Of a stretch of DNA of 57,528 nucleotides, positions 49,761-57,460 are shown one piece after another. Under the pieces are notes generated by a model. It did not search any database and was not told the DNA's origin. It worked only from the letters and a program-made list of their open reading frames with translations. Each line of letters begins with the position of its first letter. The first letter of the stretch is position 1. Source of the DNA: Bog-473 sp035534235 (GTDB lineage: Bacteria; Actinomycetota; Acidimicrobiia; Acidimicrobiales; RAAP-2); contig DATLSH010000038.1 in assembly GCA_035534235.1 (NCBI GenBank), forward strand, positions 1 through 57,528. Reading direction: 5' to 3'. The position numbers and the translations under genes are program-made.

Positions 49761-50165
49761 ATGAGTGTTGCTCGCTTTCGTCGTGCGCCCGCTGCGGTGT
49801 CTTCGCTCGGTCTGCCCGTGGTGTGGGGCCCGAAAGAGGGCCGGCGGATCCTCAGCGGTCCCCTCGCCGAGCCAATGGCCGAGCTGCTCAGCGAAATGGC
49901 GTCCCAGCGAGGATGGGAGGTCGGGGCCCCGGTGGTGATGGCCGACCACGGGCACCCCATAATCGGGGTCCTCCCGACCGACTCGCCTTTAGAAGTGGCC
50001 AAAGCGTTGCAGGGCCGTACGTCCCCAACCCTGCCATCGGAGTTCTGGTGGCTGCGGCGGGGTCGCCTGCGGTTGTCCAATTCGTACTTCGCCGCCTCGG
50101 TCGGGCACGTCTCGGGAGAAAGCGTGCGCCGGCACATCGAGCACCAGTGCAATGAGGTCGCATGA
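49761..50165 (+). CDS. tnpA: IS200/IS605 TnpA (Y1 HUH transposase), catalytic Tyr replaced
   Basis: A 134-residue protein aligning along the TnpA fold: LPVVWGPKEGRRILSG, ELLSEMASQRGWEV, VVMADHGHPIIGVLP, EVAKALQGRTSPTLPSEF, NSYFAASVGHVSGESVRRHIEHQ. The HUH motif reads HGH (63-65), with Gly instead of a bulky residue. The nucleophilic Tyr of the usual YIExQ motif is His125. Single-strand DNA cleavage is thus probably abolished. A change of one base (TAC to CAC) would explain it. The stop overlaps the tnpB ATG. Assigned from memory of family motifs. Confidence 0.8.
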   Translation: MSVARFRRAPAAVSSLGLPVVWGPKEGRRILSGPLAEPMAELLSEMASQRGWEVGAPVVMADHGHPIIGVLPTDSPLEVAKALQGRTSPTLPSEFWWLRRGRLRLSNSYFAASVGHVSGESVRRHIEHQCNEVA

Positions 50166-51382
50166 GGCGGGCCTACAAGTTCCGCCTGCGGCCAACGGCC
50201 ACACAACACGTGGCCCTGGCGGGGTGTCTCGACGCTCACCGCGAGCTCTACAACGCCGCGCTGCAAGAGCGCCGGGACGCCTATGAGCGGGTGGTGCGCC
50301 GATCCCCGGCCTACTGGTCGGCTGACCGCCCCAAGGGGCCGATCACCTACTCCATCCAGTCGGGCCAACTCAAAGAGATCCGCGCCGAGCGGCCCGATAT
50401 GGGTATCTGGTCCTTCTCCTCGCAGCAGGCGACACTGCGGCGGCTCAACAGGGCGTTCGAGGCGTTCTTCCGTCGAGCCAAGGCGGGGGAGATACCGGGC
50501 TATCCCCGGTTCAAGGCTCAGCACCGATTCGACTGCGTCGAATGGCCCAAGGACGGCGACGGGTGCAAATGGCGCCCCGAGGCCGCCCGGGTCTACCTCC
50601 GAGGGATCGGGCACGTGAAGGCCACCGTGCACCGAAGGGTCGAGGGCTTGGTCAAGACGATCTCGGTCAAGCGAGAGGGTAAGAAGTGGTTCTTGGTCCT
50701 CTCGTGTGACGACGTGCCCAAGAAGCCGCTGGAGCCGACCGGCCGCTCGATCGGCCTCGACATGGGCATCGCCAGTTTCGCCACCACCTCGGACGGCGCG
50801 CACATCGCGAATCCCCGACACGCCGAGGTGGGGGCCAAGCGCCTGGCCCGGGCCCAGCGGGTCCTGGTCCCGAAGTTGCGGGGCTCGAACAACCGAGCGG
50901 CCGCACGAGAGACCGTGGCGGCCCGGCACCGCAAGGTCGCCCACTCCCGCCGGGACTTTCATCACAAGGTGGCCCGGCGCCTGGTCGAGGACTTCGACGT
51001 CATCTACGTCGAGGACCTCTGCGTGGCCAACATGGTCAGGCGGGTGGAGCCCGTTCCCGACCCCGAGACTCCCGGCCAGTTCCTCCCCAACGCTGCATCG
51101 GCCAAGACCGGGCTCAACAGAAGTATCAATGATGCGGGCTGGGCTCAGTTCCGCTCTTTGCTGTGCGCCAAAGCGGAAGACGCTGGACGCACGGTGCTGA
51201 GCGTGAACCCCCGGCATACCAGCCAGAGGTGCGCCCAGTGTGGGCACACCGACGCCGGCAACCGCATCAGCCAGGCGCAGTTTCGATGTCTGGCGTGCGG
51301 GCACGAGGCCCACGCCGGCGTCAACGCCGCCCGCAACATCCTGGGGGCTGGACTGGCCCTTCCGGACGCCCACGCGGCCTGA
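50162..51382 (+). CDS. tnpB: TnpB, RNA-guided nuclease family, RuvC-III Asp replaced by Gly
   Basis: A 406-residue full-length TnpB. The N-terminal RAYKFRLRPTATQHVALAG and helical WED/REC region are normal. RuvC-I has Asp200 (SIGLDMGIASF), RuvC-II has Glu284 (IYVEDLCVANM), and the zinc finger has Cys357, Cys360, Cys376 and Cys379. In RuvC-III the family motif HADVNAARNI reads HAGVNAARNI, so Gly386 (codon 51317-51319, GGC) replaces the third catalytic Asp. DNA cleavage is probably lost unless a substitute acidic residue exists, but guide-RNA and target binding could persist. The RNA partner would come from the 3' end, next to aceE. Confidence 0.92.
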   Translation: MRRAYKFRLRPTATQHVALAGCLDAHRELYNAALQERRDAYERVVRRSPAYWSADRPKGPITYSIQSGQLKEIRAERPDMGIWSFSSQQATLRRLNRAFEAFFRRAKAGEIPGYPRFKAQHRFDCVEWPKDGDGCKWRPEAARVYLRGIGHVKATVHRRVEGLVKTISVKREGKKWFLVLSCDDVPKKPLEPTGRSIGLDMGIASFATTSDGAHIANPRHAEVGAKRLARAQRVLVPKLRGSNNRAAARETVAARHRKVAHSRRDFHHKVARRLVEDFDVIYVEDLCVANMVRRVEPVPDPETPGQFLPNAASAKTGLNRSINDAGWAQFRSLLCAKAEDAGRTVLSVNPRHTSQRCAQCGHTDAGNRISQAQFRCLACGHEAHAGVNAARNILGAGLALPDAHAA

Positions 51383-51391
51383 AAAGAAGCT

Positions 51392-51439
51392 GGCGGGTTC
51401 ACCCATCAGAGAAGTCACGTGCAATGTGTAACACCCGCC
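51392..51439. repeat. Right-end inverted repeat of the element / candidate omega-RNA 3' region
   Basis: GGCGGGT (51392-51398) and ACCCGCC (51433-51439) are inverted copies with a 34-base loop. An inner GGGT-TC-ACCC hairpin lies at 51395-51404. They lie 10 bases after the tnpB stop, where IS605 right ends and omega-RNA scaffolds sit. The boundary of the element is unproven. Confidence 0.4.
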
Positions 51440-51474
51440 GTGACATGCCGTGGCCGGACCAGTGGGCAGCCCAG

Positions 51475-51480
51475 TACCGT
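51475..51480 (+). promoter_or_regulatory. Probable -10 box of aceE
   Basis: TACCGT lies 6 bases before ATG 51487. It is only about 36 bases past the right-end repeat of the insertion element, so the -35 region may be supplied by element DNA. Confidence 0.5.
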
Positions 51481-51486
51481 AGGGAC

Positions 51487-54192
51487 ATGCTGTTCGACGG
51501 GATCAGTCACCAGGTCCCGGACACGGACCCGGGGGAGACGCAGGAGTGGCTGGACTCCTTCGACTCCATCGTCGACTCACGCGGCCGGGCCCGGGCCCGC
51601 TACCTGCTGATGAAGCTCCTTGAGCGGGCCAGGACCAAGCAAGTCGACTTCCCCGCCACGGTCTCGACTCCCTACGTCAATACCATCCCGGCCGATGCCG
51701 AGCCTTGGTTCCCCGGCGACGAGTACCAGGAGCGCAGGATCCGGGCTTACATCCGTTGGAACGCCGCGGCCATGGTGGTGCGCGCCAATACCCGCACCGA
51801 GGGCATTGGCGGCCACCTCTCGACGTATGCCAGCTCCGCCGCCCTCTACGAGGTGGGGTTCAATCACTTCTTCCGGGGAAAGGCTGACGGCGGCTTTGGG
51901 GACCAGGTGTTCATTCAGGGTCATGCGTCCCCGGGCATTTACGCCCGAGCGTTCGTCGAAGGGCGCCTTTCCGAGGCCCAGCTCGACAACTTCCGCCATG
52001 AGGTAGGCGGCAACGGTCTTCCCAGCTACCCCCATCCACGCGCGCTGCCAGGATTCTGGGAATTCCCGACGGTCTCCATGGGGCTGGGGCCCATCGCTGC
52101 CGTCTACCAGGCCCACGTCAACCGGTATCTCAATCAACGCCATCTGGTCGACACCAGCGCCAGCCGCGTCTGGTGCTTCGTCGGTGATGGCGAAATGGAC
52201 GAACCCGAGTCGATCGGCGCCCTCGGCGTTGCCGGGAGGGAACATCTCGACAATCTCATCTTCGTCGTCAACTGCAACCTGCAGAGGCTCGACGGTCCCG
52301 TCCGGGGCAACGGCAAGATCATTCAGGAACTTGAGGCAGTCTTCCGTGGTGCCGGGTGGAACGTGATCAAGGTGATCTGGGGCTCCCGCTGGGACGCGCT
52401 CCTCGCCCGGGACGTCGACGGTGTCCTGCTCGACCGCATGAACACCACGCTCGACGGTGAGTACCAGAAGCTGGCCGTCGAGTCCGGCGCCTACATCCGT
52501 GAGCACTTCTTCGGACCGGATCCTCGCCTCCGCCGCATTGTGGACGACCTCAGCGATGACGACCTCGTCACGCTGCCCCGGGGTGGCCACGACTACCGGA
52601 AGCTCTATGCCGCCTACAAGCAGGCCACCGAACAGCGGGGATCGCCAACGGTGATCCTGGCCAAGACGATCAAGGGTTGGACCCTGGGTCCCGAAATTGA
52701 GGCGCGCAATGCCACCCACCAGATCAAGAAGATGACCAAGGCCCAGCTACGCGCCCTGAGGGACCGCCTCTATCTGACCGATGACATCCCGGATACCGCG
52801 CTGGAAGGCGACCCGCCTTACGTGCGCCCCGCCGAGGGATCCGACGCGCTGGAGTACCTCAAGGCCCGCGGCCTGGTCCATTCCGGTCCGGTGCCCATCC
52901 GGACCGTCCGACCGGCCCCATCCGCCTTGCCCGACTCCAAGGTTTTTGAGGAGTTCGGATCCGGCTCGCGCAATCAACCGGTCTCCACCACCATGGCCTT
53001 CGCCCGGCTCCTGCGGAACTTGGTGCGCGACCCGGCGATGGGAGCCTTGGTGGCACCGATCGTCTCTGACGAGGCCCGGACATTCGGGCTGGAGTCGATC
53101 ATCGCCGAGACCAAGATTTACGCACCCGAAGGGCAGCATTACGTGCCGGTCGACGCCGACCTGCCTCTCCACTACGCCGAGAGCACCTCGGGCCAGGTGC
53201 TCCAAGAAGGCATAACCGAGGCCGGCGCGCTGGCGACCTTCTCGGCGCTCGCCACGGCCTACGCCACTTGGGGTCAGCCCATGCTTCCGGTCTTCCTCTT
53301 CTACTCCATGTTCGGATTCCAGCGGGTCGGCGACCTGACTTGGGCCCTGGGGGATATGCGGGGCCGGGGCATCCTCGCCGGCTGCACCGCTGGGCGCACC
53401 ACGTTGATGGGTGAAGGCCTGCAACACTGCGACGGGCAGTCCCCCCTCCTGGCCTCGACCAACCCGGCCGCCATGGTCTACGACGCCTCGTTCGCCTATG
53501 AGGTCGCGGTGATCGTGGAGGAAGCCATCAGGAGGATCCTCGGTCCCGAGCCCGAGGACCGCTTCTGGTACCTCACCCTCTACAACGAGACGTATCCGAT
53601 GCCGTCCATTCCCCCGGGAGAGAGCGGGGCTGCCGTGCGCGAGGGGATCATCACGGGGATCTACCGCTTCTCGGAGGCGCCCGGGACCCCGGAGGATCTT
53701 CGGGCGTCGCTCTGCTTCTCGGGGCCGATGTGGAGCGTGGCCCGCGACGCGCAACGGGTACTGTCCAACTCCTACGGCGTGTCCGCCGACACCTGGGCCG
53801 TGACCTCGTGGAACAGCCTGCGCAACGAAGCGCTGGAGGTGGAGCGCTGGAACCGCCTACATCCCGGTGAGGTTCCTCGGACGGCCACGGTGACCGCTGC
53901 CCTGGGTGCGGGCAGCGACCCGGTCGTCGCGGTCACCGATTACATGCGGGCCATACCGGATCAGGTGGCGCGCTTCGTGGACCGCCCATACACGTCACTC
54001 GGGACAGACGGCTTCGGACGCTCCGACGCCCGGGAGGCGTTGCGAAGCCACTTCGAAGTCGATGCGGCACACCTGGTCATCGGCGTCCTGAGCCAACTGG
54101 CCCTTCAGGGGCGGATGGCCCCTTCGGTGGTGCAAAAGGCCATCATCGAATTGGGGATCGATCCATCGAAGTCGGCTCCGTTCCTGATCTGA
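51487..54192 (+). CDS. aceE: Pyruvate dehydrogenase E1 component, homodimeric type
   Basis: A 901-residue thiamine diphosphate enzyme that decarboxylates pyruvate and acetylates the E2 lipoyl group. VPDTDPGETQEWLDSFDSIVDSRGRARARYLL is the standard start region. FVGDGEMDEPESIGAL and VVNCNLQRLDGPVRGNGKI form the cofactor site, and FLFYSMFGFQRVGDLTWALGDMRGRG and the C-terminal transketolase-like domain follow. ATG 51487 is chosen because TACCGT precedes it by 6 bases and homologues begin there; ATG 51424 adds 21 residues with no support. The 3' end overlaps a convergent gene by 50 bases. Confidence 0.94.
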   Translation: MLFDGISHQVPDTDPGETQEWLDSFDSIVDSRGRARARYLLMKLLERARTKQVDFPATVSTPYVNTIPADAEPWFPGDEYQERRIRAYIRWNAAAMVVRANTRTEGIGGHLSTYASSAALYEVGFNHFFRGKADGGFGDQVFIQGHASPGIYARAFVEGRLSEAQLDNFRHEVGGNGLPSYPHPRALPGFWEFPTVSMGLGPIAAVYQAHVNRYLNQRHLVDTSASRVWCFVGDGEMDEPESIGALGVAGREHLDNLIFVVNCNLQRLDGPVRGNGKIIQELEAVFRGAGWNVIKVIWGSRWDALLARDVDGVLLDRMNTTLDGEYQKLAVESGAYIREHFFGPDPRLRRIVDDLSDDDLVTLPRGGHDYRKLYAAYKQATEQRGSPTVILAKTIKGWTLGPEIEARNATHQIKKMTKAQLRALRDRLYLTDDIPDTALEGDPPYVRPAEGSDALEYLKARGLVHSGPVPIRTVRPAPSALPDSKVFEEFGSGSRNQPVSTTMAFARLLRNLVRDPAMGALVAPIVSDEARTFGLESIIAETKIYAPEGQHYVPVDADLPLHYAESTSGQVLQEGITEAGALATFSALATAYATWGQPMLPVFLFYSMFGFQRVGDLTWALGDMRGRGILAGCTAGRTTLMGEGLQHCDGQSPLLASTNPAAMVYDASFAYEVAVIVEEAIRRILGPEPEDRFWYLTLYNETYPMPSIPPGESGAAVREGIITGIYRFSEAPGTPEDLRASLCFSGPMWSVARDAQRVLSNSYGVSADTWAVTSWNSLRNEALEVERWNRLHPGEVPRTATVTAALGAGSDPVVAVTDYMRAIPDQVARFVDRPYTSLGTDGFGRSDAREALRSHFEVDAAHLVIGVLSQLALQGRMAPSVVQKAIIELGIDPSKSAPFLI

Positions 54193-54511
54193 GCATCGTC
54201 AGGAATCTCGTAAGTGTCTCCTCGGTGCCCACGGGAACCGTGACGGACAGCCAGCGCTGGGCCGCCTCGACCATGATGGCGAAATCGAAGAAGGCACAGC
54301 ACTGCTTCTCTCGTTGCCCGAGGGATACCGCATGAAGCAGCGCCCCATCGGACGGTTCAAGGAGCAGACGAACTGCCGAGGGGCTGATCTCGGAAGTGAC
54401 CACCGAGGACCGGAAGAAGTCCTGCCATTCGGCATGGCGCGCCGGGAGGTCCTCGGTCTCCAGCGTGCCGGCGATGGGGACAGGTGGAGCCCCATCCACG
54501 ACTCCACTCAT
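54143..54511 (-). CDS. Small protein with a CCxFF motif, function unknown
   Basis: A 122-residue protein. The segment LGQREKQCCAFFDFAIMVEAAQRWLSVTVPVGTEE, with a Cys-Cys pair, recalls small domains found with MerR- and metal-response genes in actinobacteria, where it probably senses a metal or thiol. No reaction is known. The ATG overlaps the DinB gene's stop by 4 bases, so it closes the Rrf2-DinB operon. Its last 50 bases overlap the aceE 3' end on the other strand. Confidence 0.6.
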   Translation of the reverse strand: MSGVVDGAPPVPIAGTLETEDLPARHAEWQDFFRSSVVTSEISPSAVRLLLEPSDGALLHAVSLGQREKQCCAFFDFAIMVEAAQRWLSVTVPVGTEETLTRFLTMLRSGTEPTSMDRSPIR

Positions 54512-55011
54512 CGGTCGGCCAGCAGGAGGTCCCGCGTCAGCTCCATCTGTCCGAGGTGCTGGAACAGCTCTTCAAGAATGTGCAGCAACACCGCTCCCTT
54601 GACCTCCGTGTAAGGCTCCGCGGTATCGGGGGAACGCAGGACATTGGCCGGGGCGGCCATGGGGTCGTACCCGGCCAGATCGACCTCCAGCTGATGGCGC
54701 GCACCGGCCATGCGCTCGAGCAGTGCCTCCACCTCTCCTGTCGCGGTGAACTCGGCTTCCCGATCCCGACTCACCATCCGCTCAGCCACGGTGGCGCCAC
54801 CCCAGTAGGCCAGGACGCCCAGGCAATGGGTGAGAATGGCGTAGGGGGAATTGGAATCCCGCAGAGCAGGCCGCCGGTTTGCCAGTTCGTCGCCGAGTTC
54901 ACGCAGAATTCCCGCCATCGCATTGAGCGCGGCATCGACGAACCACAGGAAATCCGTCACCGAGACGGCAACGGCCCCGGAGGACGGCCCTTCAGTGGGC
55001 AATCCACGCAT
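54508..55011 (-). CDS. DinB-like four-helix protein (DUF664 type)
   Basis: A 167-residue DinB-fold protein. SVTDFLWFVDAALNAMAGILREL begins helix 1. SPYAILTHCLGVLAYWGG and VLLHILEELFQHLGQMELTRDLL supply the three histidines that bind metal in the fold. In actinobacteria many such proteins are bacillithiol- or mycothiol-dependent transferases. ATG 55011 overlaps the Rrf2 gene by 20 bases; GTG 54960 is an alternative nearer the conserved start. Confidence 0.8.
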   Translation of the reverse strand: MRGLPTEGPSSGAVAVSVTDFLWFVDAALNAMAGILRELGDELANRRPALRDSNSPYAILTHCLGVLAYWGGATVAERMVSRDREAEFTATGEVEALLERMAGARHQLEVDLAGYDPMAAPANVLRSPDTAEPYTEVKGAVLLHILEELFQHLGQMELTRDLLLADR

Positions 55012-55444
55012 CCGGGTCAGTGGTCATCTTGTGGATGTCCGGGGGCAATGTGCCTGAAACGACGTCGGTCAGGGTGACCCTTTCGAGGACGGAGCGCAGA
55101 CTTGCCCGCACCGCCACCCAGACTTGCTGCAGGTGTTCGGCTGCGCCTCCGTAGCTGGTGGCCTCCGGTCGGTATCCCCGGACCTCGGCCAGCGGTCCGT
55201 CCAGGGCGCGGATCACATCGGCCATGGTGATGGCGTCGGCACTGCGAGCCAGCCGGTAGCCCCCTTCGGCCCCCCGTTGGCTGGCCACAATGCCGGCCCG
55301 GCGGAGATCGGCCAGGATGGCGCCGAGGAAGCGAGGGGGCAGGCCCTGCTCGCCGGCCAGGAATTCGGCCGTCTGTGGCGTACCGGCGGCTGCGAGAGCG
55401 AGGAGGGCTCGGATGCCGTAGTCGACCTTCGCCGGGATGTGCAT
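54992..55444 (-). CDS. Rrf2 family transcriptional regulator without cluster cysteines
   Basis: A 150-residue winged-helix regulator. IPAKVDYGIRALLALAA, then LPPRFLGAILADLRRAGIVASQRGAEGGYRLAR, is the Rrf2 DNA-binding domain, and ADVIRALDGPLAEVRG the family middle. No Cys occurs in the chain, so the [Fe-S]-ligand triad of IscR/NsrR is absent and the signal must be something else. It heads the operon with the DinB-like gene and the CCxFF gene; local regulation is likely. Confidence 0.88.
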   Translation of the reverse strand: MHIPAKVDYGIRALLALAAAGTPQTAEFLAGEQGLPPRFLGAILADLRRAGIVASQRGAEGGYRLARSADAITMADVIRALDGPLAEVRGYRPEATSYGGAAEHLQQVWVAVRASLRSVLERVTLTDVVSGTLPPDIHKMTTDPDAWIAH

Positions 55445-55514
55445 GGCGAGATTCTGCCCCGCATGAGCGATGAGGGCACGTCCAACGGGCCAAGAGGCGT
55501 GCCAGTATTCCCCT

Positions 55515-56096
55515 ATGGCGAAAGTGACCCTTCACCTGACCGGCGACAAGGACGCGGACGCAGTCATCAGCCGTGATCCGCTGGCGCTGCTGATCGGGAT
55601 GGTACTGGACCAGCAGGTGACGATGGAGAAGGCATTCTCGGCGCCGTCCGAGTTGGCCCGCAGGTTGGGCGGTGACTTGCATGCGGCGGGCATCGCCACC
55701 ATGGACCCCGATGAGTTCGCCCTCCTCTTCAAGGAGAAGCCGGCACTGCACCGGTTTCCCGGCTCCATGGCCGGCCGTGTCCAGGAGGTGTGCCGCATTG
55801 TGGCCGACGAGTACGGCGGACGTGCCGACACCATCTGGAAGGACCTGCCCGATGGCGCCACCCTGGTGAATCGGCTGACGGCGCTTCCCGGTTTCGGTCA
55901 ACAGAAGGCCCGGATCTTCGCGGCACTGCTGGGAAAGCAGCTGGGCATTCAGCCGTCCGGGTGGCGGGCCGCTGCCTCCCCGTTCGCAGAGATGGACACC
56001 CACCTGTCCTTGGCCGATATCACCGATGCCGAGAGCTCGGTCAAGGTCCGTTCCCACAAGAAGGCCATGAAGGCGAGAGCGCGCGCCGGAAAGTGA
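55515..56096 (+). CDS. HhH-GPD-type base-excision DNA repair protein
   Basis: A 193-residue protein resembling the actinobacterial HhH-GPD DNA-glycosylase-like family. LALLIGMVLDQQVTMEKAFSAP is the helix preceding the fold, GATLVNRLTALPGFGQQKARIFAALLGKQLG is the helix-hairpin-helix, and an Asp follows in AEMDTHLSL. Base preference is unknown. ATG 55515 is the likely start. The stop overlaps the thiE GTG start by 4 bases. Confidence 0.82.
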   Translation: MAKVTLHLTGDKDADAVISRDPLALLIGMVLDQQVTMEKAFSAPSELARRLGGDLHAAGIATMDPDEFALLFKEKPALHRFPGSMAGRVQEVCRIVADEYGGRADTIWKDLPDGATLVNRLTALPGFGQQKARIFAALLGKQLGIQPSGWRAAASPFAEMDTHLSLADITDAESSVKVRSHKKAMKARARAGK

Positions 56097-56728
56097 CGCC
56101 GCGCTACGCCATCGGGGACTGCCATCTTTACCTTTGCACACCGGTTCGCCCCAACCTGGGCTCGTTCGTGGCCGAGTGCATCGCCGGAGGTGTCGACGTG
56201 GTCCAGCTGCGAGACAAGCACCTAGAGGCAAAGCCGCTCATTGGGCAGGCTCGTGAGGTCTCATCGGTCTGCGCCGACCATGCGGTGCCGTTCATCCTCA
56301 ACGATCGCCCGGACCTGGCTCTTGAGGTCGGCGCCGACGGAGTGCATGTGGGGCAGGAGGATGCTCCGGTGGCTCTGGCCCGTCGCATCATGGGGCCACA
56401 GGCAATCATCGGCCTTTCGACCCACGGTCGTGAGGACCTGGCCGGCGCCGCGGGACAGGACGTGTCGTACCTCTCAGCCGGACCCGTGGAGGAGACTCCC
56501 ACCAAGCCCGGTCGACCCGGCACAGGGCTCGGCTACGTCACGTGGTCCACCGGACAGTCCAGTACCCCCGTCTTTGTGACCGGTGGTGTGACGCCCGAGA
56601 AAATCCCCCTCCTGGCTGGGGCCGGGGCCCGTCGCTTCGTGGTGGTGCGCTACCTGACCGAAGCGGCCGATCCCCGATCGGCGGCTCGCTCGCTCCGCTC
56701 CGCCATCGACCGAGCGTTGAATAGGTAG
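56093..56728 (+). CDS. thiE: Thiamine-phosphate synthase
   Basis: A 211-residue TIM-barrel enzyme that joins HMP diphosphate and HET phosphate. VDVVQLRDKHLEAKPL, VPFILNDRPDLALEVGADGVHVGQED, STHGREDLAGA and YLSAGPVEETPTKPGRPGTG are the ThiE signature. Catalytic and diphosphate-binding residues look complete. GTG 56093 overlaps the stop of the HhH-GPD gene. Other thiamine genes and a TPP riboswitch are not seen here. Confidence 0.92.
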   Translation: MTPRYAIGDCHLYLCTPVRPNLGSFVAECIAGGVDVVQLRDKHLEAKPLIGQAREVSSVCADHAVPFILNDRPDLALEVGADGVHVGQEDAPVALARRIMGPQAIIGLSTHGREDLAGAAGQDVSYLSAGPVEETPTKPGRPGTGLGYVTWSTGQSSTPVFVTGGVTPEKIPLLAGAGARRFVVVRYLTEAADPRSAARSLRSAIDRALNR

Positions 56729-56947
56729 CCCTTTCAGGCGCCTCAGGCGCCAAGAATCTGGAGCCGGCTTCAGCTACTCCCCCCCGAGCCTCGGACCCGT
56801 AGTCCTCAGCGCCGCCGCCCTCCGCCCGACCGAGATCAGCCCTTCCCCGATTGCGGTCAGCCGTCACGTTGTCCCCCCTTCTGTTCTGACCGCCCGAGGT
56901 TGAGCTCGACCCGGACTCCACCGGAGATGCCGCGCCTAGGGTGCCAT
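56729..56947. other. Intergenic region with a short hairpin
   Basis: A perfect GGCGCC-TCA-GGCGCC hairpin (56737-56751) lies shortly after the thiE stop and could end transcription. No coding frame is supported in the rest. Confidence 0.35.
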
Positions 56948-57406
56948 TCAAGTGCAGAGGAGGCCAAGTGTGATGGTCCTCTGTGCCGTGGCGGCCGAGT
57001 TGGAGCCGAGCCAATTCGTGCCGAAGGCTGCGGCGATCTCGAACCAGTAGCTGCCGGCGGTCAGGCTGCCGCTGGTCCAGGTGCTACCGATGACCCCGGT
57101 GGCCACGACGCTGTAGCCGCTGGAGGACGAGGTCGTCGACTCGAATATTGAATAGCTCAGTGCCGGGTTCCCGTGCGGGGGCAACGTCACGGCGCTCCAC
57201 GTGACGTTGACGGTCGGCCCGATGCCCGTGCACGCCGAAGTGGGACTGCCGGGTGCGGATGCCGGGAGCCCGCCTGCCTGTGCCTCGGCGGAGCTTCCGG
57301 CGGCCAGGCCTGCGTTCCACGTCGTGGCCCAGGCATTCCCGCCTCCTCCCACGAGGGACACGGTGAGCACAATCAGGAGAAGGATCCACCGGTTCCTTCT
57401 GGCCAT
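56948..57406 (-). CDS. Secreted beta-rich protein of unknown function
   Basis: A 152-residue protein with a clear signal peptide (RWILLLIVLTVSLVGGGGNAWA). The mature part is rich in Ser, Thr, Gly and aromatic strands. PTVNVTWSAVTLPPHGNPALSYSIFEST and AGSYWFEIAAAFGTNWLG read like a fibronectin type III-like domain, with a Cys in TSACTG and at the C-terminus. It probably acts at the surface. Confidence 0.6.
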   Translation of the reverse strand: MARRNRWILLLIVLTVSLVGGGGNAWATTWNAGLAAGSSAEAQAGGLPASAPGSPTSACTGIGPTVNVTWSAVTLPPHGNPALSYSIFESTTSSSSGYSVVATGVIGSTWTSGSLTAGSYWFEIAAAFGTNWLGSNSAATAQRTITLGLLCT

Positions 57407-57460
57407 GGTGGCTCCCCCTAATACCTCAATGCGTCTTCCGTGTCCCGCTCTGCTGCTCGA

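Larger units (their letters stand above)
49691..51439 (+). mobile_element. IS200/IS605-type element (tnpA + tnpB), both proteins with a lost catalytic residue
   Basis: The element lies between rnhA and aceE. It comprises a left-end inverted repeat (49691-49718), a Y1-type tnpA (49761-50165), tnpB (50162-51382) in ATGA overlap, and a right-end inverted repeat (51392-51439). Base composition matches the host, so it is not a very recent arrival. Exact ends are not proven: IS605 elements leave no target duplication. Both frames are full length, yet each protein has a substitution at a catalytic position. Confidence 0.75.
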
